DNA of 6,251 nucleotides from Patescibacteria group bacterium. GTDB lineage: Bacteria; Patescibacteriota; Minisyncoccia; Phycocordibacterales; Phycocordibacteraceae. This document shows positions 1-6,042 of this stretch, in pieces (the stretch's first letter is position 1; the number at the start of each line of letters is the position of its first letter). The notes under the pieces are model-generated. The model ran no database searches. It was not told where the DNA came from and saw nothing but the letters and a program-made list of their open reading frames with translations. The DNA lies in the NCBI GenBank assembly GCA_018823385.1, contig JAHJIK010000015.1:1-6251 (forward strand), given 5' to 3'. The position numbers and the translations under genes are program-made.

Positions 1-1
1 T

Positions 2-1393
2 AAGAAGAAAACAGGACTAAAGATTCTTGTTCGTTTAACTGACGAAGGCTCAATCAAAAAAGCGTTGATGCAATATCAGAAATCTCTTAAGGAAGAGTTT
101 GGTGATTTGATTGCGACAGAAGCGACCAAGATACGCGGTGCAAAAGAAGGGGAAGTGCTCACGATAGAGGAGGTAAAGAAGATGGCAGAGGAGCTACCTG
201 TGGTGCGTATTGTTGATGCACTTCTTCGTCATGCGGTCATTCAGGGCGCTTCAGATATACACATTGAGCCCATGGAAGATGCGCTTCTCATTCGATACCG
301 CATCGATGGTATGTTGCGTGACGCGATGACACTCCCTGCACTTGCAACAAGAGCAATTACTGCACGTATCAAAGTACTCTCTAATTTAAAACTAGATGAG
401 AGTAATCGACCACAGGATGGACGATTCAAAATGGAAACAGATACGGAACGTGTCTCATTCCGTGTATCACTGCTACCAACATACTTTGGTGAGAAGACCG
501 TGATGCGCGTACTTCGAGAAACAGGTGAAGGTTTTACGCTCGACGTACTTGGGTTCCATGGAGAGGGGATGGAACGAATTCATGCGGCAACAAAAGAACG
601 AAGCGGACTGATTCTCATAGCTGGTCCAACAGGCTCAGGAAAAACAACAACGCTCTATACCATCCTCGATATTTTAAATACACCTGATGTAAATATTTCA
701 ACGATTGAAGATCCAATCGAATATCAAATGCGCCGCGTGAGTCAGTCACAGGTAGATGCAGGAATTGGATTTACGTTTGCAAACGGACTTCGTTCAGTTC
801 TGCGACAAGACCCTGACATCATCGCGGTTGGGGAGATTCGTGATGCAGAGACCGCAGCACTCGCCATACACGCTGCACTCACCGGTCACTTGGTACTTGC
901 AACGATTGCGTCAGCGAGCGCCGCAACTGCTATCACACGACTCACCGGCATGGGTGTTGATCCGTTCCTCCTGTCCTCCTCCCTCCGTCTTGTTATCGGA
1001 CAGCGTCTGGTACGAAAGCTCTCAGGTATTAAAGAGCAGTACATGTTGGAGAAAGAACAGCGTGATGAGATTACCGATCCAAAAGTATTTACAGCCGCCC
1101 TCAAAACACTTGTTGAAGAGCGTTTGGTAAAGAGTACGGTGAAGATGGATAACATACCGTTTTGCAGACCGCAGTCTTCACAGGAGTCTGATGATGGATA
1201 CGACGGACGTATTGGTGTACATGAAGTGATGCCAATTAGCGCTTCACTTAAAGCACGTATTCTTGAAGGGGCGACCGCTAAAGAGATAGAGACACAGGCA
1301 CGGAAAGAGGGCGTAAACACTATCGTTGAGGATGCGGTGTATAAAGCGGCTCGTGGAATCACCTCACTGGAAGAAGCAATTGGAGCCGTATAA
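2..1393 (+). CDS. pilB: Type IV pilus assembly ATPase, PilB/GspE family (5' partial)
   Basis: Cytoplasmic hexameric secretion ATPase that powers pilin polymerisation at the inner-membrane pilus base. The frame is open to the left edge, and the first visible residues (ending LMQYQKSLKEEFGDLI) resemble the linker after the N-terminal MshEN/GspE-N domain. The TTG at 65 and ATG at 68 are therefore internal and the true start lies outside. Counting residue 1 at base 65: the N2 domain has SDIHIEP (63-69) and RYRIDG (77-82), then the arginine-rich FRVSLLPTYFGEKTVMR stretch (132-148). Walker A is GPTGSGKT (187-194, bases 623-646), the Asp box is STIEDPIEY (212-220), and Walker B is DIIAVGEIRD (251-260). 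Two standard elements are altered. The LHTND part of the His box reads IASAS (281-285). The C-terminal tetracysteine zinc site has lost its cysteines (KLSGIKEQY at 318-326; SSQESDDGYDGR at 371-382). GspE of a type II system is the alternative, but Parcubacteria usually carry pili instead. The family call is secure; activity as a normal PilB is less certain. Confidence 0.9.
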   Translation, partial: KKKTGLKILVRLTDEGSIKKALMQYQKSLKEEFGDLIATEATKIRGAKEGEVLTIEEVKKMAEELPVVRIVDALLRHAVIQGASDIHIEPMEDALLIRYRIDGMLRDAMTLPALATRAITARIKVLSNLKLDESNRPQDGRFKMETDTERVSFRVSLLPTYFGEKTVMRVLRETGEGFTLDVLGFHGEGMERIHAATKERSGLILIAGPTGSGKTTTLYTILDILNTPDVNISTIEDPIEYQMRRVSQSQVDAGIGFTFANGLRSVLRQDPDIIAVGEIRDAETAALAIHAALTGHLVLATIASASAATAITRLTGMGVDPFLLSSSLRLVIGQRLVRKLSGIKEQYMLEKEQRDEITDPKVFTAALKTLVEERLVKSTVKMDNIPFCRPQSSQESDDGYDGRIGVHEVMPISASLKARILEGATAKEIETQARKEGVNTIVEDAVYKAARGITSLEEAIGAV

Positions 1394-1405
1394 GGAGTAT
1401 TCACC

Positions 1406-1414
1406 TGCTATCAT
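1406..1414 (+). promoter_or_regulatory. Extended -10 promoter element for tpiA
   Basis: TGcTATCAT matches an extended -10 (TGnTATAAT, one hexamer mismatch). It is followed by six bases (1415-1420) and the tpiA ATG at 1421, so transcription would begin at or within a base of the start codon. No good -35 hexamer is seen 16-18 bp upstream, which fits an extended -10 promoter. An AAGGAG at 1392-1397 overlaps the pilB stop but lies 23 bases from the ATG, too far to act as a Shine-Dalgarno for tpiA. Confidence 0.6.
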
Positions 1415-1420
1415 ACGTAC

Positions 1421-2167
1421 ATGATAATCATTGGAAACTGGAAAGCGTACGTTGAGTCAGAAAAGAAAGCTAAACAGCTCGTAGCGTCAGCAAAGCGTGC
1501 TGCAGCCTCATATACCGGTGTTGATGTAGTGCTTGCACCACCGGTACCATATATAGGTCTATTCACTACCGGGAACAAATCGAGAGTAGTATTTGCCTCT
1601 CAAGACCTCTCAGAAACAACCGGCCACGCAGAAACAGGGGAGATATCAGCAGCTCTCCTTGCTGATTTGGGGGTTCAGTACTCAATACTGGGTCATTCAG
1701 AGCGGCGTGCTCGAGGTGAATCAGATGCATTGGTATCAGAAAAGGTACGGAGAGCACTTGCACAAGGCATCACTCCAATCGTTTGTATTGGTGAGCGAGA
1801 GCGGGACCCTGAAGCGGGCTATCTATATTTTGTACGTGAACAGATTCGCTCTGTTATGGAGCCACTCTCACCAAAGGAGCGTGCGCAGATAGTATTGGCA
1901 TATGAGCCAATCTGGGCAATTGGAAAGACTGCACTTGAGGCGGTATCACCAACTGATCTTACTGAGATGGTTATGTACATCCGCAAAGCACTCGGTGACT
2001 TCATGCCACGCAAGGCTACTAACAGTATGCGCATTGTGTATGGCGGATCAGTTGATGCAACCAACGCAAAAGTACTTGCAACGGGGACAGGCATTCAAGG
2101 ATTCCTCATCGGACACGCTAGTGCTGAAGTGAAAGAGTTCTCTGCAATTATTCGAGCAGTGTCGTAG
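1421..2167 (+). CDS. tpiA: Triosephosphate isomerase
   Basis: Interconverts dihydroxyacetone phosphate and glyceraldehyde 3-phosphate in glycolysis; a cytosolic (beta/alpha)8 barrel, usually dimeric. The 248 residues match normal family length. The active site is present: Asn6 and Lys8 in GNWK, the electrophilic His92 in ILGHSERR, the general base Glu162 in AYEPIWAIG, and the phosphate-binding YGGSV (207-211). CIGE (122-125) is also conserved. Two departures from the classical enzyme stand out. The loop-6 lid reads AIGKTALEAVSP rather than AIGTGKxA, so the C-terminal hinge is rearranged and about two residues longer overall. The late phosphate-binding GGAS reads GHAS (231-234). I recall similar lid variants in Parcubacteria homologues but cannot verify that here. 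The ATG at 1421 is chosen because it puts the N-terminal beta strand and Asn-x-Lys at the expected distance. The gene sits 27 bp after pilB and 33 bp before the chosen pgk start. Confidence 0.96.
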   Translation: MIIIGNWKAYVESEKKAKQLVASAKRAAASYTGVDVVLAPPVPYIGLFTTGNKSRVVFASQDLSETTGHAETGEISAALLADLGVQYSILGHSERRARGESDALVSEKVRRALAQGITPIVCIGERERDPEAGYLYFVREQIRSVMEPLSPKERAQIVLAYEPIWAIGKTALEAVSPTDLTEMVMYIRKALGDFMPRKATNSMRIVYGGSVDATNAKVLATGTGIQGFLIGHASAEVKEFSAIIRAVS

Positions 2168-2188
2168 CTGGCATTTCGCCGCACTCCC

Positions 2189-2194
2189 TATATG
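2189..2194 (+). promoter_or_regulatory. Possible -10 element for pgk
   Basis: TATATG is followed by six bases (2195-2200) and then the ATG at 2201, the same spacing as at tpiA, rnhA, the HIT gene and the last gene. It lacks a TGn extension and overlaps the alternative pgk ATG at 2192, so it is weaker evidence than the others. Read-through from tpiA, whose stop is only 33 bp upstream of 2201, is the alternative. Confidence 0.35.
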
Positions 2195-2200
2195 AAAAAG

Positions 2201-3337
2201 ATGAACAGTATTCGAGACATACCTTCTTTTGAAAACGTACGCATCATGGTGCGTGCCTCGTTGAATGTTGAAGTTGAAAATGGAGTGGTGTTGAATACCT
2301 TTCGTCTTCGCAAAGCACTTCCAACCATTCAGTTTCTTCAGAGCAAAGGTGCACGTGTGATTTTAATCGGACACATTAGTGACACAGGAACGGAGACACT
2401 CGAACCGGTGTTCAAGGAACTTTCAAAAACAATTAAACACATTGCATGGTGTCCGGTTCACAAAGGAGGTGAAGCAAAAAAGATGATTGAAGAAATGGAA
2501 GCGAGCAGTGTTCTTGTTCTCGAGAATCTTCGTCGCGACAAAGGAGAAGTTTCGAACGATGAAGATTTTGCTGCAGCAGTTGCAGGGCTCGCAGATATTT
2601 TTGTACAAGATTCATTCGACGTGTGTCACCGTCCACACGCATCAGTGGTCGGCATTCCAAAACTCCTTCCCTCGTATGCAGGGTTCTTGGTGGAAGATGA
2701 GATCAAAGAACTGTCTCGTGCACTCAAACCAAAACGTCCAGCACTCGCCATCATTGGTGGAGCAAAATTTACGACAAAGGAACCAGTGCTCAAAAAACTT
2801 TTGAGTGTGTATGACAAAGTATTTGTCGGTGGTGCACTCGCCAATGATTTTATACAAGCACTCGGACATGGAGTGGGGACCTCTCTCACTTCGCACCCTG
2901 ATCCAGAAGCTGTGCACGCACTTTTGCAAAACAAAAAACTCTCTCTTCCAACTGATGCAGTGGTCGCTCCTATTCAGGCACAGGCAACCGAGGGACATGT
3001 TTCAAGTCTGACAGAGATTCCTGCCGACCAAGCAATTCTCGATGGCGGACCGGCGACCTCTCGTCACCTTCGTCGACTCGTGTCTGGCGCAAAGACCATT
3101 CTGTGGAATGGACCACTCGGAAACTATGAGCACGGATTCGTGACAGGGAGCGAGGACTTGGCTGAAGCAATTGCCGAGAGTAAGGCGGTCTCAATTTTGG
3201 GAGGAGGTGACACAGTGGCTTTGGTTGAAAAAGCGAACCTCGGAAGTCAGTACACATTCATATCGACCGGAGGAGGAGCGATGCTTGATTTCATCGCAAA
3301 CGGAACACTCCCAGGAATCGATGCCCTACGACGCTAG
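2201..3337 (+). CDS. pgk: Phosphoglycerate kinase
   Basis: Transfers phosphate from 1,3-bisphosphoglycerate to ADP, the first ATP-yielding step of glycolysis; cytosolic, two-domain. I start it at 2201 (378 residues, MNSIRDIP), which aligns with the usual M-x-S/T-I-R-D-I start and fits the -10 spacing; the in-frame ATG at 2192 would add MKK. The nucleotide domain is intact: GGAK (186-189) with Lys193, WNGP (302-305), Glu310, GGGD (334-337) and STGGGA (355-360). The 3-phosphoglycerate site is partly altered. The usual DFN reads SLN (20-22), and HLGRP reads HISDT (58-62), losing the arginine. Asn22, Arg35, His58, Arg111 (ENLR) and Arg144 (CHRPH) remain. The helix motif NDAFGTAHRAHAS reads QDSFDVCHRPHAS (136-148). 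Family membership is clear and no frameshift is seen; whether it has full classical activity is open. It follows tpiA on the same strand and overlaps the HIT gene tail-to-tail by 12 bp. Confidence 0.93.
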   Translation: MNSIRDIPSFENVRIMVRASLNVEVENGVVLNTFRLRKALPTIQFLQSKGARVILIGHISDTGTETLEPVFKELSKTIKHIAWCPVHKGGEAKKMIEEMEASSVLVLENLRRDKGEVSNDEDFAAAVAGLADIFVQDSFDVCHRPHASVVGIPKLLPSYAGFLVEDEIKELSRALKPKRPALAIIGGAKFTTKEPVLKKLLSVYDKVFVGGALANDFIQALGHGVGTSLTSHPDPEAVHALLQNKKLSLPTDAVVAPIQAQATEGHVSSLTEIPADQAILDGGPATSRHLRRLVSGAKTILWNGPLGNYEHGFVTGSEDLAEAIAESKAVSILGGGDTVALVEKANLGSQYTFISTGGGAMLDFIANGTLPGIDALRR

Positions 3338-3739
3338 TTCGGTTCGAATTTTCTCCGCCACAACCGACATTTCATCTTCCTCATATTTTTTGTTCACAAA
3401 TAATTTATGTCCGTCGTTTTCGAACCGTGGGATGAGGTGAACGTGGAGGTGGAACACTACCTGGCCTGATGACTCCTCGGCGTTTGAAATGACGTTAATT
3501 CCGGTTGCGCCCACCGCCTTCATGACGCCGGGTGCAATGGTCCTGACCGTTTCCATAACGGACATCCAGGTGTCCTTATCGGCATCAAGGACATTACGGA
3601 CATTCTTCTTTGGAATGACTAATACATGCCCTGGATTGCTGGGTGCTATGTCGAGAAACGCGAGAGTCTCATCATCTTCGTACACTATTTCAGCTGGAAC
3701 CTCACGGCGAACGATTTTATCAAAAATGGTTTCATGCAT
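3326..3739 (-). CDS. HIT family (histidine triad) nucleotide hydrolase, HinT-like
   Basis: Small cytosolic homodimeric hydrolase or transferase acting on nucleoside phosphoramidates or related nucleotidyl substrates. The 137 residues begin MHETIFDKIVRREVPAEIVYEDD, the typical HinT N-terminus. The triad is HLHVH (97-101), preceded by SGQVVF and followed by LIPRF; by family precedent the middle histidine, His99, is the nucleophile. NPGHVLVIPK (35-44) is the usual conserved strand. The N-terminal CxxC seen in many HIT proteins (CIFCKI) reads TIFDKI, so the structural zinc site is absent. I chose the ATG at 3737-3739 (read on the minus strand) because family homology begins there. A longer frame to 3793 would run into recJ and its promoter. 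The gene diverges from recJ across a 43-bp gap, and its last 12 bases overlap the pgk end. The exact substrate cannot be told from sequence. Confidence 0.9.
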   Translation of the reverse strand: MHETIFDKIVRREVPAEIVYEDDETLAFLDIAPSNPGHVLVIPKKNVRNVLDADKDTWMSVMETVRTIAPGVMKAVGATGINVISNAEESSGQVVFHLHVHLIPRFENDGHKLFVNKKYEEDEMSVVAEKIRTELAS

Positions 3740-3745
3740 GCGATA

Positions 3746-3751
3746 AGCATA
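3746..3751 (-). promoter_or_regulatory. Possible -10 element for the HIT gene
   Basis: Read on the minus strand the hexamer is TATGCT (four of six matches to TATAAT, keeping the TA and final T). It is followed by six bases (TATCGC) and the ATG at 3739, the spacing seen at the other starts. A TTGTAT lies 16 bp upstream on the same strand as a possible -35, inside the recJ promoter. The hexamer is a weak match and is supported mainly by position. Confidence 0.4.
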
Positions 3752-3765
3752 TCGTACTGACACTT

Positions 3766-3774
3766 TGATACAAT
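3766..3774 (+). promoter_or_regulatory. Extended -10 promoter element for recJ
   Basis: TGaTACAAT is a good extended -10. Eight bases (3775-3782) separate it from the recJ ATG at 3783, so the transcript would carry at most a one- to two-base leader. Its presence argues against the TTG at 3765 as the recJ start, because that codon overlaps the promoter. No Shine-Dalgarno precedes the ATG. Confidence 0.55.
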
Positions 3775-3782
3775 GCTCACAC

Positions 3783-5513
3783 ATGTTCCACACTCACGAT
3801 CCTATAGACACAAAGACCCGCGACGCACTTAAAGAGTTTGATGACCTAACGGCAGCCCTATTAGCCCGACGAGGGTTTCACACAGCAGAAGAGGCACATG
3901 CGTTTCTCAATCCTTCCTACGAGGAACAGATTAACGACCCGTTATTAATCAAAAACATGCCGAAAGCAGCAGAACGGGTGGCCTCCGCAATCGATTCAAA
4001 AGAGAGAATTGGAGTTTGGAGTGACTACGACTGTGATGGTATCCCTGGTGGTGTCTTGTTCCATGATTTTTTGAAAAAGGCTGGTGCTAATTTCACGAAC
4101 TACATTCCGCATCGTCACAACGAAGGATTCGGTTTAAACATTGGCGGTATCGACACATTGAAAGCGGATGGCGTTTCACTCATCATTACCATCGACTGCG
4201 GAATCGCCGACGTGGAACAAGTTGCATACGCACAATCGATTGGTATCGATGTGATTGTGACAGATCACCATCTTCCGGGTGAACTTCCTCCTGCGTTTGC
4301 CGTTGTTGACCCAAAACAAGAGGGTGAAACATGTGCGTTCCAAGAATACTGCGGAGCTGGTCTTGCGTGGAAACTTGCATGCGCAATTCTTGCTGTTGGT
4401 TTCAAGGACAGAGATACCATTCCTGTTGGGTGGGAGAAATGGCTTTTAGATATGGCGGGACTCGCAACGATTGCGGACATGGTCCCCCTCATTGGAGAGA
4501 ATCGAGTTATAGCTCGATATGGATTGTTGGTGATGCGTAAGTCACCGAGGTTGGGACTGCAGAAACTTTGCAGTGTCGCTCGGGTAAATCAGCGAACCAT
4601 AACGGAAGACGATGTTGGGTTTATGATTGCTCCTCGAATCAATGCTGCCTCTCGTATGGGTACCCCGATGGATGCCTTCAAGCTCCTCACTACTACTGAT
4701 GAAACAGAAGCCGACCTCCTTTCAAAGGAGCTCGAGAAAATTAACAGAAGTCGCAAGGCGTCGGGTGCTGCGGTTACGCGCAAGGCGCATGAAAAACTTG
4801 AGACCCTAAAACTCGAGGGGGATTTGCCGGAGGTAATTGTATTGGGTGATCCTGATTGGCGACCAGGACTCTTGGGACTGGTTGCAAACTCTCTTGCGGA
4901 AGAATATCAGCGTCCTGTTTTCTTGTGGGGACGTGAGGGAACAGGAACGCCGAAGGGGTCGTGCCGCGCCGGACGAAAAGAAGTCTCTGTAGTTGAACTT
5001 ATGAACGCCGCGTCCGATGCTTTTATCGAAGGTGGGGGACACGCTGCCTCGGGAGGATTTAGTCTGGCCGACGATCAAGTGTTTGATCTGGAAGAGAAAC
5101 TCAACAAGGCATTCGCGTCACTTCCCAAAAAAGATATGCAGCTTGCCGAGCAATTTGCGGATGCCGAATTTGTAGCAGGAGATTCTGCGTCGAGACTTCT
5201 TGTTGCCGTTGAGAAGTTGGCACCATTCGGTATGGCAAATCCAAAGCCAGCGTTCTTGGTTCGGAATGTATCGCTCCAAGAAGTGTCATGGTTTGGAAAA
5301 AGTGGCGAGCACCTTCGTATCAAATTCTCTCCTGAGGGAAACACGTTCCGCAGTGATGTGCAGGAAGCAATCTCATTCTTTGCACGAAGAGAATTGGGAG
5401 ACGCAACCCTCAAGCTCGAAGAGGGAAATGTGGCGACACTCTTGGTGCACATTGAACGTGATCAGTTTATGCGTCGACCATCCGTTCGTATGCGAGTGGT
5501 TGGTATTGGGTAG
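3783..5513 (+). CDS. recJ: Single-stranded-DNA-specific 5'-3' exonuclease RecJ
   Basis: Mn2+/Mg2+-dependent exonuclease degrading single-stranded DNA 5' to 3' in recombinational repair and mismatch repair. The 576 residues match the bacterial RecJ core. DHH domain: motif I SDYDCDG (80-86), HNEGFGLN (112-119), motif II TIDCG (136-140, Asp138), motif III TDHHLPG (160-166), VVDPK (174-178), GAGLAWKLAC (191-200), and motif IV LATIADMVPL (227-236, Asp232). APRINAASRMG (283-293) opens the linker. DHHA1 domain: DWRPGLLGLVAN (358-369), then KGSCRA and GGGHAASGG (417-425). A C-terminal OB-fold region starts around LAPFGMANPKPAF (479-491). The WHPG motif typical of the family reads WRPG. I chose ATG 3783 over an upstream TTG at 3765 because the latter overlaps the -10 element and adds nothing that resembles the family. 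The gene is divergent to the HIT gene; rnhA follows 19 bp downstream. Confidence 0.95.
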   Translation: MFHTHDPIDTKTRDALKEFDDLTAALLARRGFHTAEEAHAFLNPSYEEQINDPLLIKNMPKAAERVASAIDSKERIGVWSDYDCDGIPGGVLFHDFLKKAGANFTNYIPHRHNEGFGLNIGGIDTLKADGVSLIITIDCGIADVEQVAYAQSIGIDVIVTDHHLPGELPPAFAVVDPKQEGETCAFQEYCGAGLAWKLACAILAVGFKDRDTIPVGWEKWLLDMAGLATIADMVPLIGENRVIARYGLLVMRKSPRLGLQKLCSVARVNQRTITEDDVGFMIAPRINAASRMGTPMDAFKLLTTTDETEADLLSKELEKINRSRKASGAAVTRKAHEKLETLKLEGDLPEVIVLGDPDWRPGLLGLVANSLAEEYQRPVFLWGREGTGTPKGSCRAGRKEVSVVELMNAASDAFIEGGGHAASGGFSLADDQVFDLEEKLNKAFASLPKKDMQLAEQFADAEFVAGDSASRLLVAVEKLAPFGMANPKPAFLVRNVSLQEVSWFGKSGEHLRIKFSPEGNTFRSDVQEAISFFARRELGDATLKLEEGNVATLLVHIERDQFMRRPSVRMRVVGIG

Positions 5514-5517
5514 CGGC

Positions 5518-5526
5518 TGGTATACT
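5518..5526 (+). promoter_or_regulatory. Extended -10 promoter element for rnhA
   Basis: TGgTATACT is an extended -10 with one mismatch in the hexamer, beginning five bases after the recJ stop codon. Six bases (5527-5532) separate it from the ATG at 5533, again predicting a leaderless message. No Shine-Dalgarno is present in the 19-bp gap, so efficient translation from a recJ read-through transcript is not obviously favoured. Confidence 0.6.
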
Positions 5527-5532
5527 CGAGCA

Positions 5533-5955
5533 ATGAATTTTATTTTGTACGCAGATGGAGGCTCAAGAGGAAATCCAGGGAGGGCTGGAGCAGGTGCAGT
5601 CGTATTCAATGAGTCAGGAAAGCGAGTGATTGAAGTGGCAGACTTTCTTGGTATCGAAACAAACAATGTGGCTGAATACGAAGCGGTGATTCGTGGACTC
5701 AAGAAACTGGTAGCAGAGTACCCTGAGGGATACTTTGCTTCAGCACATCTCACTATTCGTTTGGACAGCAAGTTGATTATTGAACAGTTGAAGGGTGCAT
5801 ACCGCGTGAAGCACCCAAACCTCATCCCTCGCTTTATGGAGCTGAAGAATATCATTGCGAGGAACTTCCCGAATATCACCTATGAACATGTACGGCGTGA
5901 GTTCAATAAAGATGCGGATGCGTTGGCTAATGAGGCAATGGATAGAGGGGTGTAG
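5533..5955 (+). CDS. rnhA: Ribonuclease HI family protein
   Basis: Endonuclease that cuts the RNA strand of RNA-DNA hybrids, clearing R-loops and primers. The 140-residue protein opens directly with the catalytic strand MNFILYADGGSRGNPG. The four metal-binding acidic residues are visible: Asp8, Glu48 (NNVAEYEA), Asp78 (IRLDSK) and Asp129 (FNKDADALANEA). It is compact, with only a short segment between the third acidic residue and the C-terminal region. This resembles the RNase HI subgroup of Bacillus YpdQ and archaeal enzymes that lack the basic protrusion of E. coli RnhA. A longer open frame upstream within recJ is discarded because homology begins at this ATG and a -10 element sits just before it. 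It lies 19 bp after recJ on the same strand, consistent with a shared nucleic-acid maintenance role. Some members of this subgroup have low or different activity, so the family call is firmer than the exact activity. Confidence 0.93.
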   Translation: MNFILYADGGSRGNPGRAGAGAVVFNESGKRVIEVADFLGIETNNVAEYEAVIRGLKKLVAEYPEGYFASAHLTIRLDSKLIIEQLKGAYRVKHPNLIPRFMELKNIIARNFPNITYEHVRREFNKDADALANEAMDRGV

Positions 5956-6042
5956 TTCTAGTCCGAGACGGTCAGCTGAGATGAGCTATTCCGATGGAGG
6001 AGTGTAATTTAGGAAAGCAGAAAAGAACGATATAATCAGATT
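5956..6042. other. Longest intergenic gap (87 bp) with promoter at its right end
   Basis: Apart from the -10 element at its right end I see no clear feature. AGCT (5974-5977) and AGCT (5984-5987), flanked by CGG and CCG, could form a weak interrupted hairpin, but no T-run follows, so I do not call a terminator. A GGAGGAG at 5996-6002 is 40 bases from the next start and is not a usable Shine-Dalgarno. Two tiny ATG-led frames here (8 and 13 codons) have no support. Confidence 0.5.
6031..6036 (+). promoter_or_regulatory. Consensus -10 element for the final gene
   Basis: A perfect TATAAT is followed by six bases (6037-6042) and the ATG at 6043. There is no TGn extension; TTTAGG at 6008-6013, 17 bp upstream, is a weak -35 candidate. 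This is the clearest single example of the window-wide -10/six-base/ATG arrangement. Confidence 0.65.

Noticed and set aside
65..70. TTG/ATG start for the PilB-like gene at 65-70
   Set aside because: The frame is open upstream to base 2 and those residues match the linker before the ATPase domain, so this is an internal position in a gene cut by the window edge.
1392..1397. AAGGAG as a Shine-Dalgarno for tpiA
   Set aside because: It is 23 bases from the ATG and lies upstream of the predicted transcription start.
886..1404. 172-codon frame antisense to pilB
   Set aside because: Serine-rich, low-information shadow of a well-supported gene; no recognisable domain.
2626..2998. Overlapping minus-strand frames of 102 and 118 codons inside pgk
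   Set aside because: Both are shadows of the conserved pgk frame and lack any recognisable motif.
3740..3793. N-terminal extension of the HIT protein containing MCEHC, which would add a CxxC
   Set aside because: It would overlap the recJ start and both promoters; HIT homology begins at the ATG ending at 3737, and the cysteines fall outside the family's usual zinc position.
5200..5532. In-frame upstream extension of the RNase H reading frame into recJ
   Set aside because: It lies inside the recJ OB-fold region in another frame, shows no homology, and the -10 element at 5518-5526 favours the ATG at 5533.
5373..5879. 168-codon minus-strand frame across the recJ/rnhA junction
   Set aside because: Antisense to two conserved genes, no domain, no promoter-like sequence at its start.
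5965..5995. Hairpin after rnhA as an intrinsic terminator
   Set aside because: Only a 3-bp outer and 4-bp inner stem with a bulge, and no following T-run.
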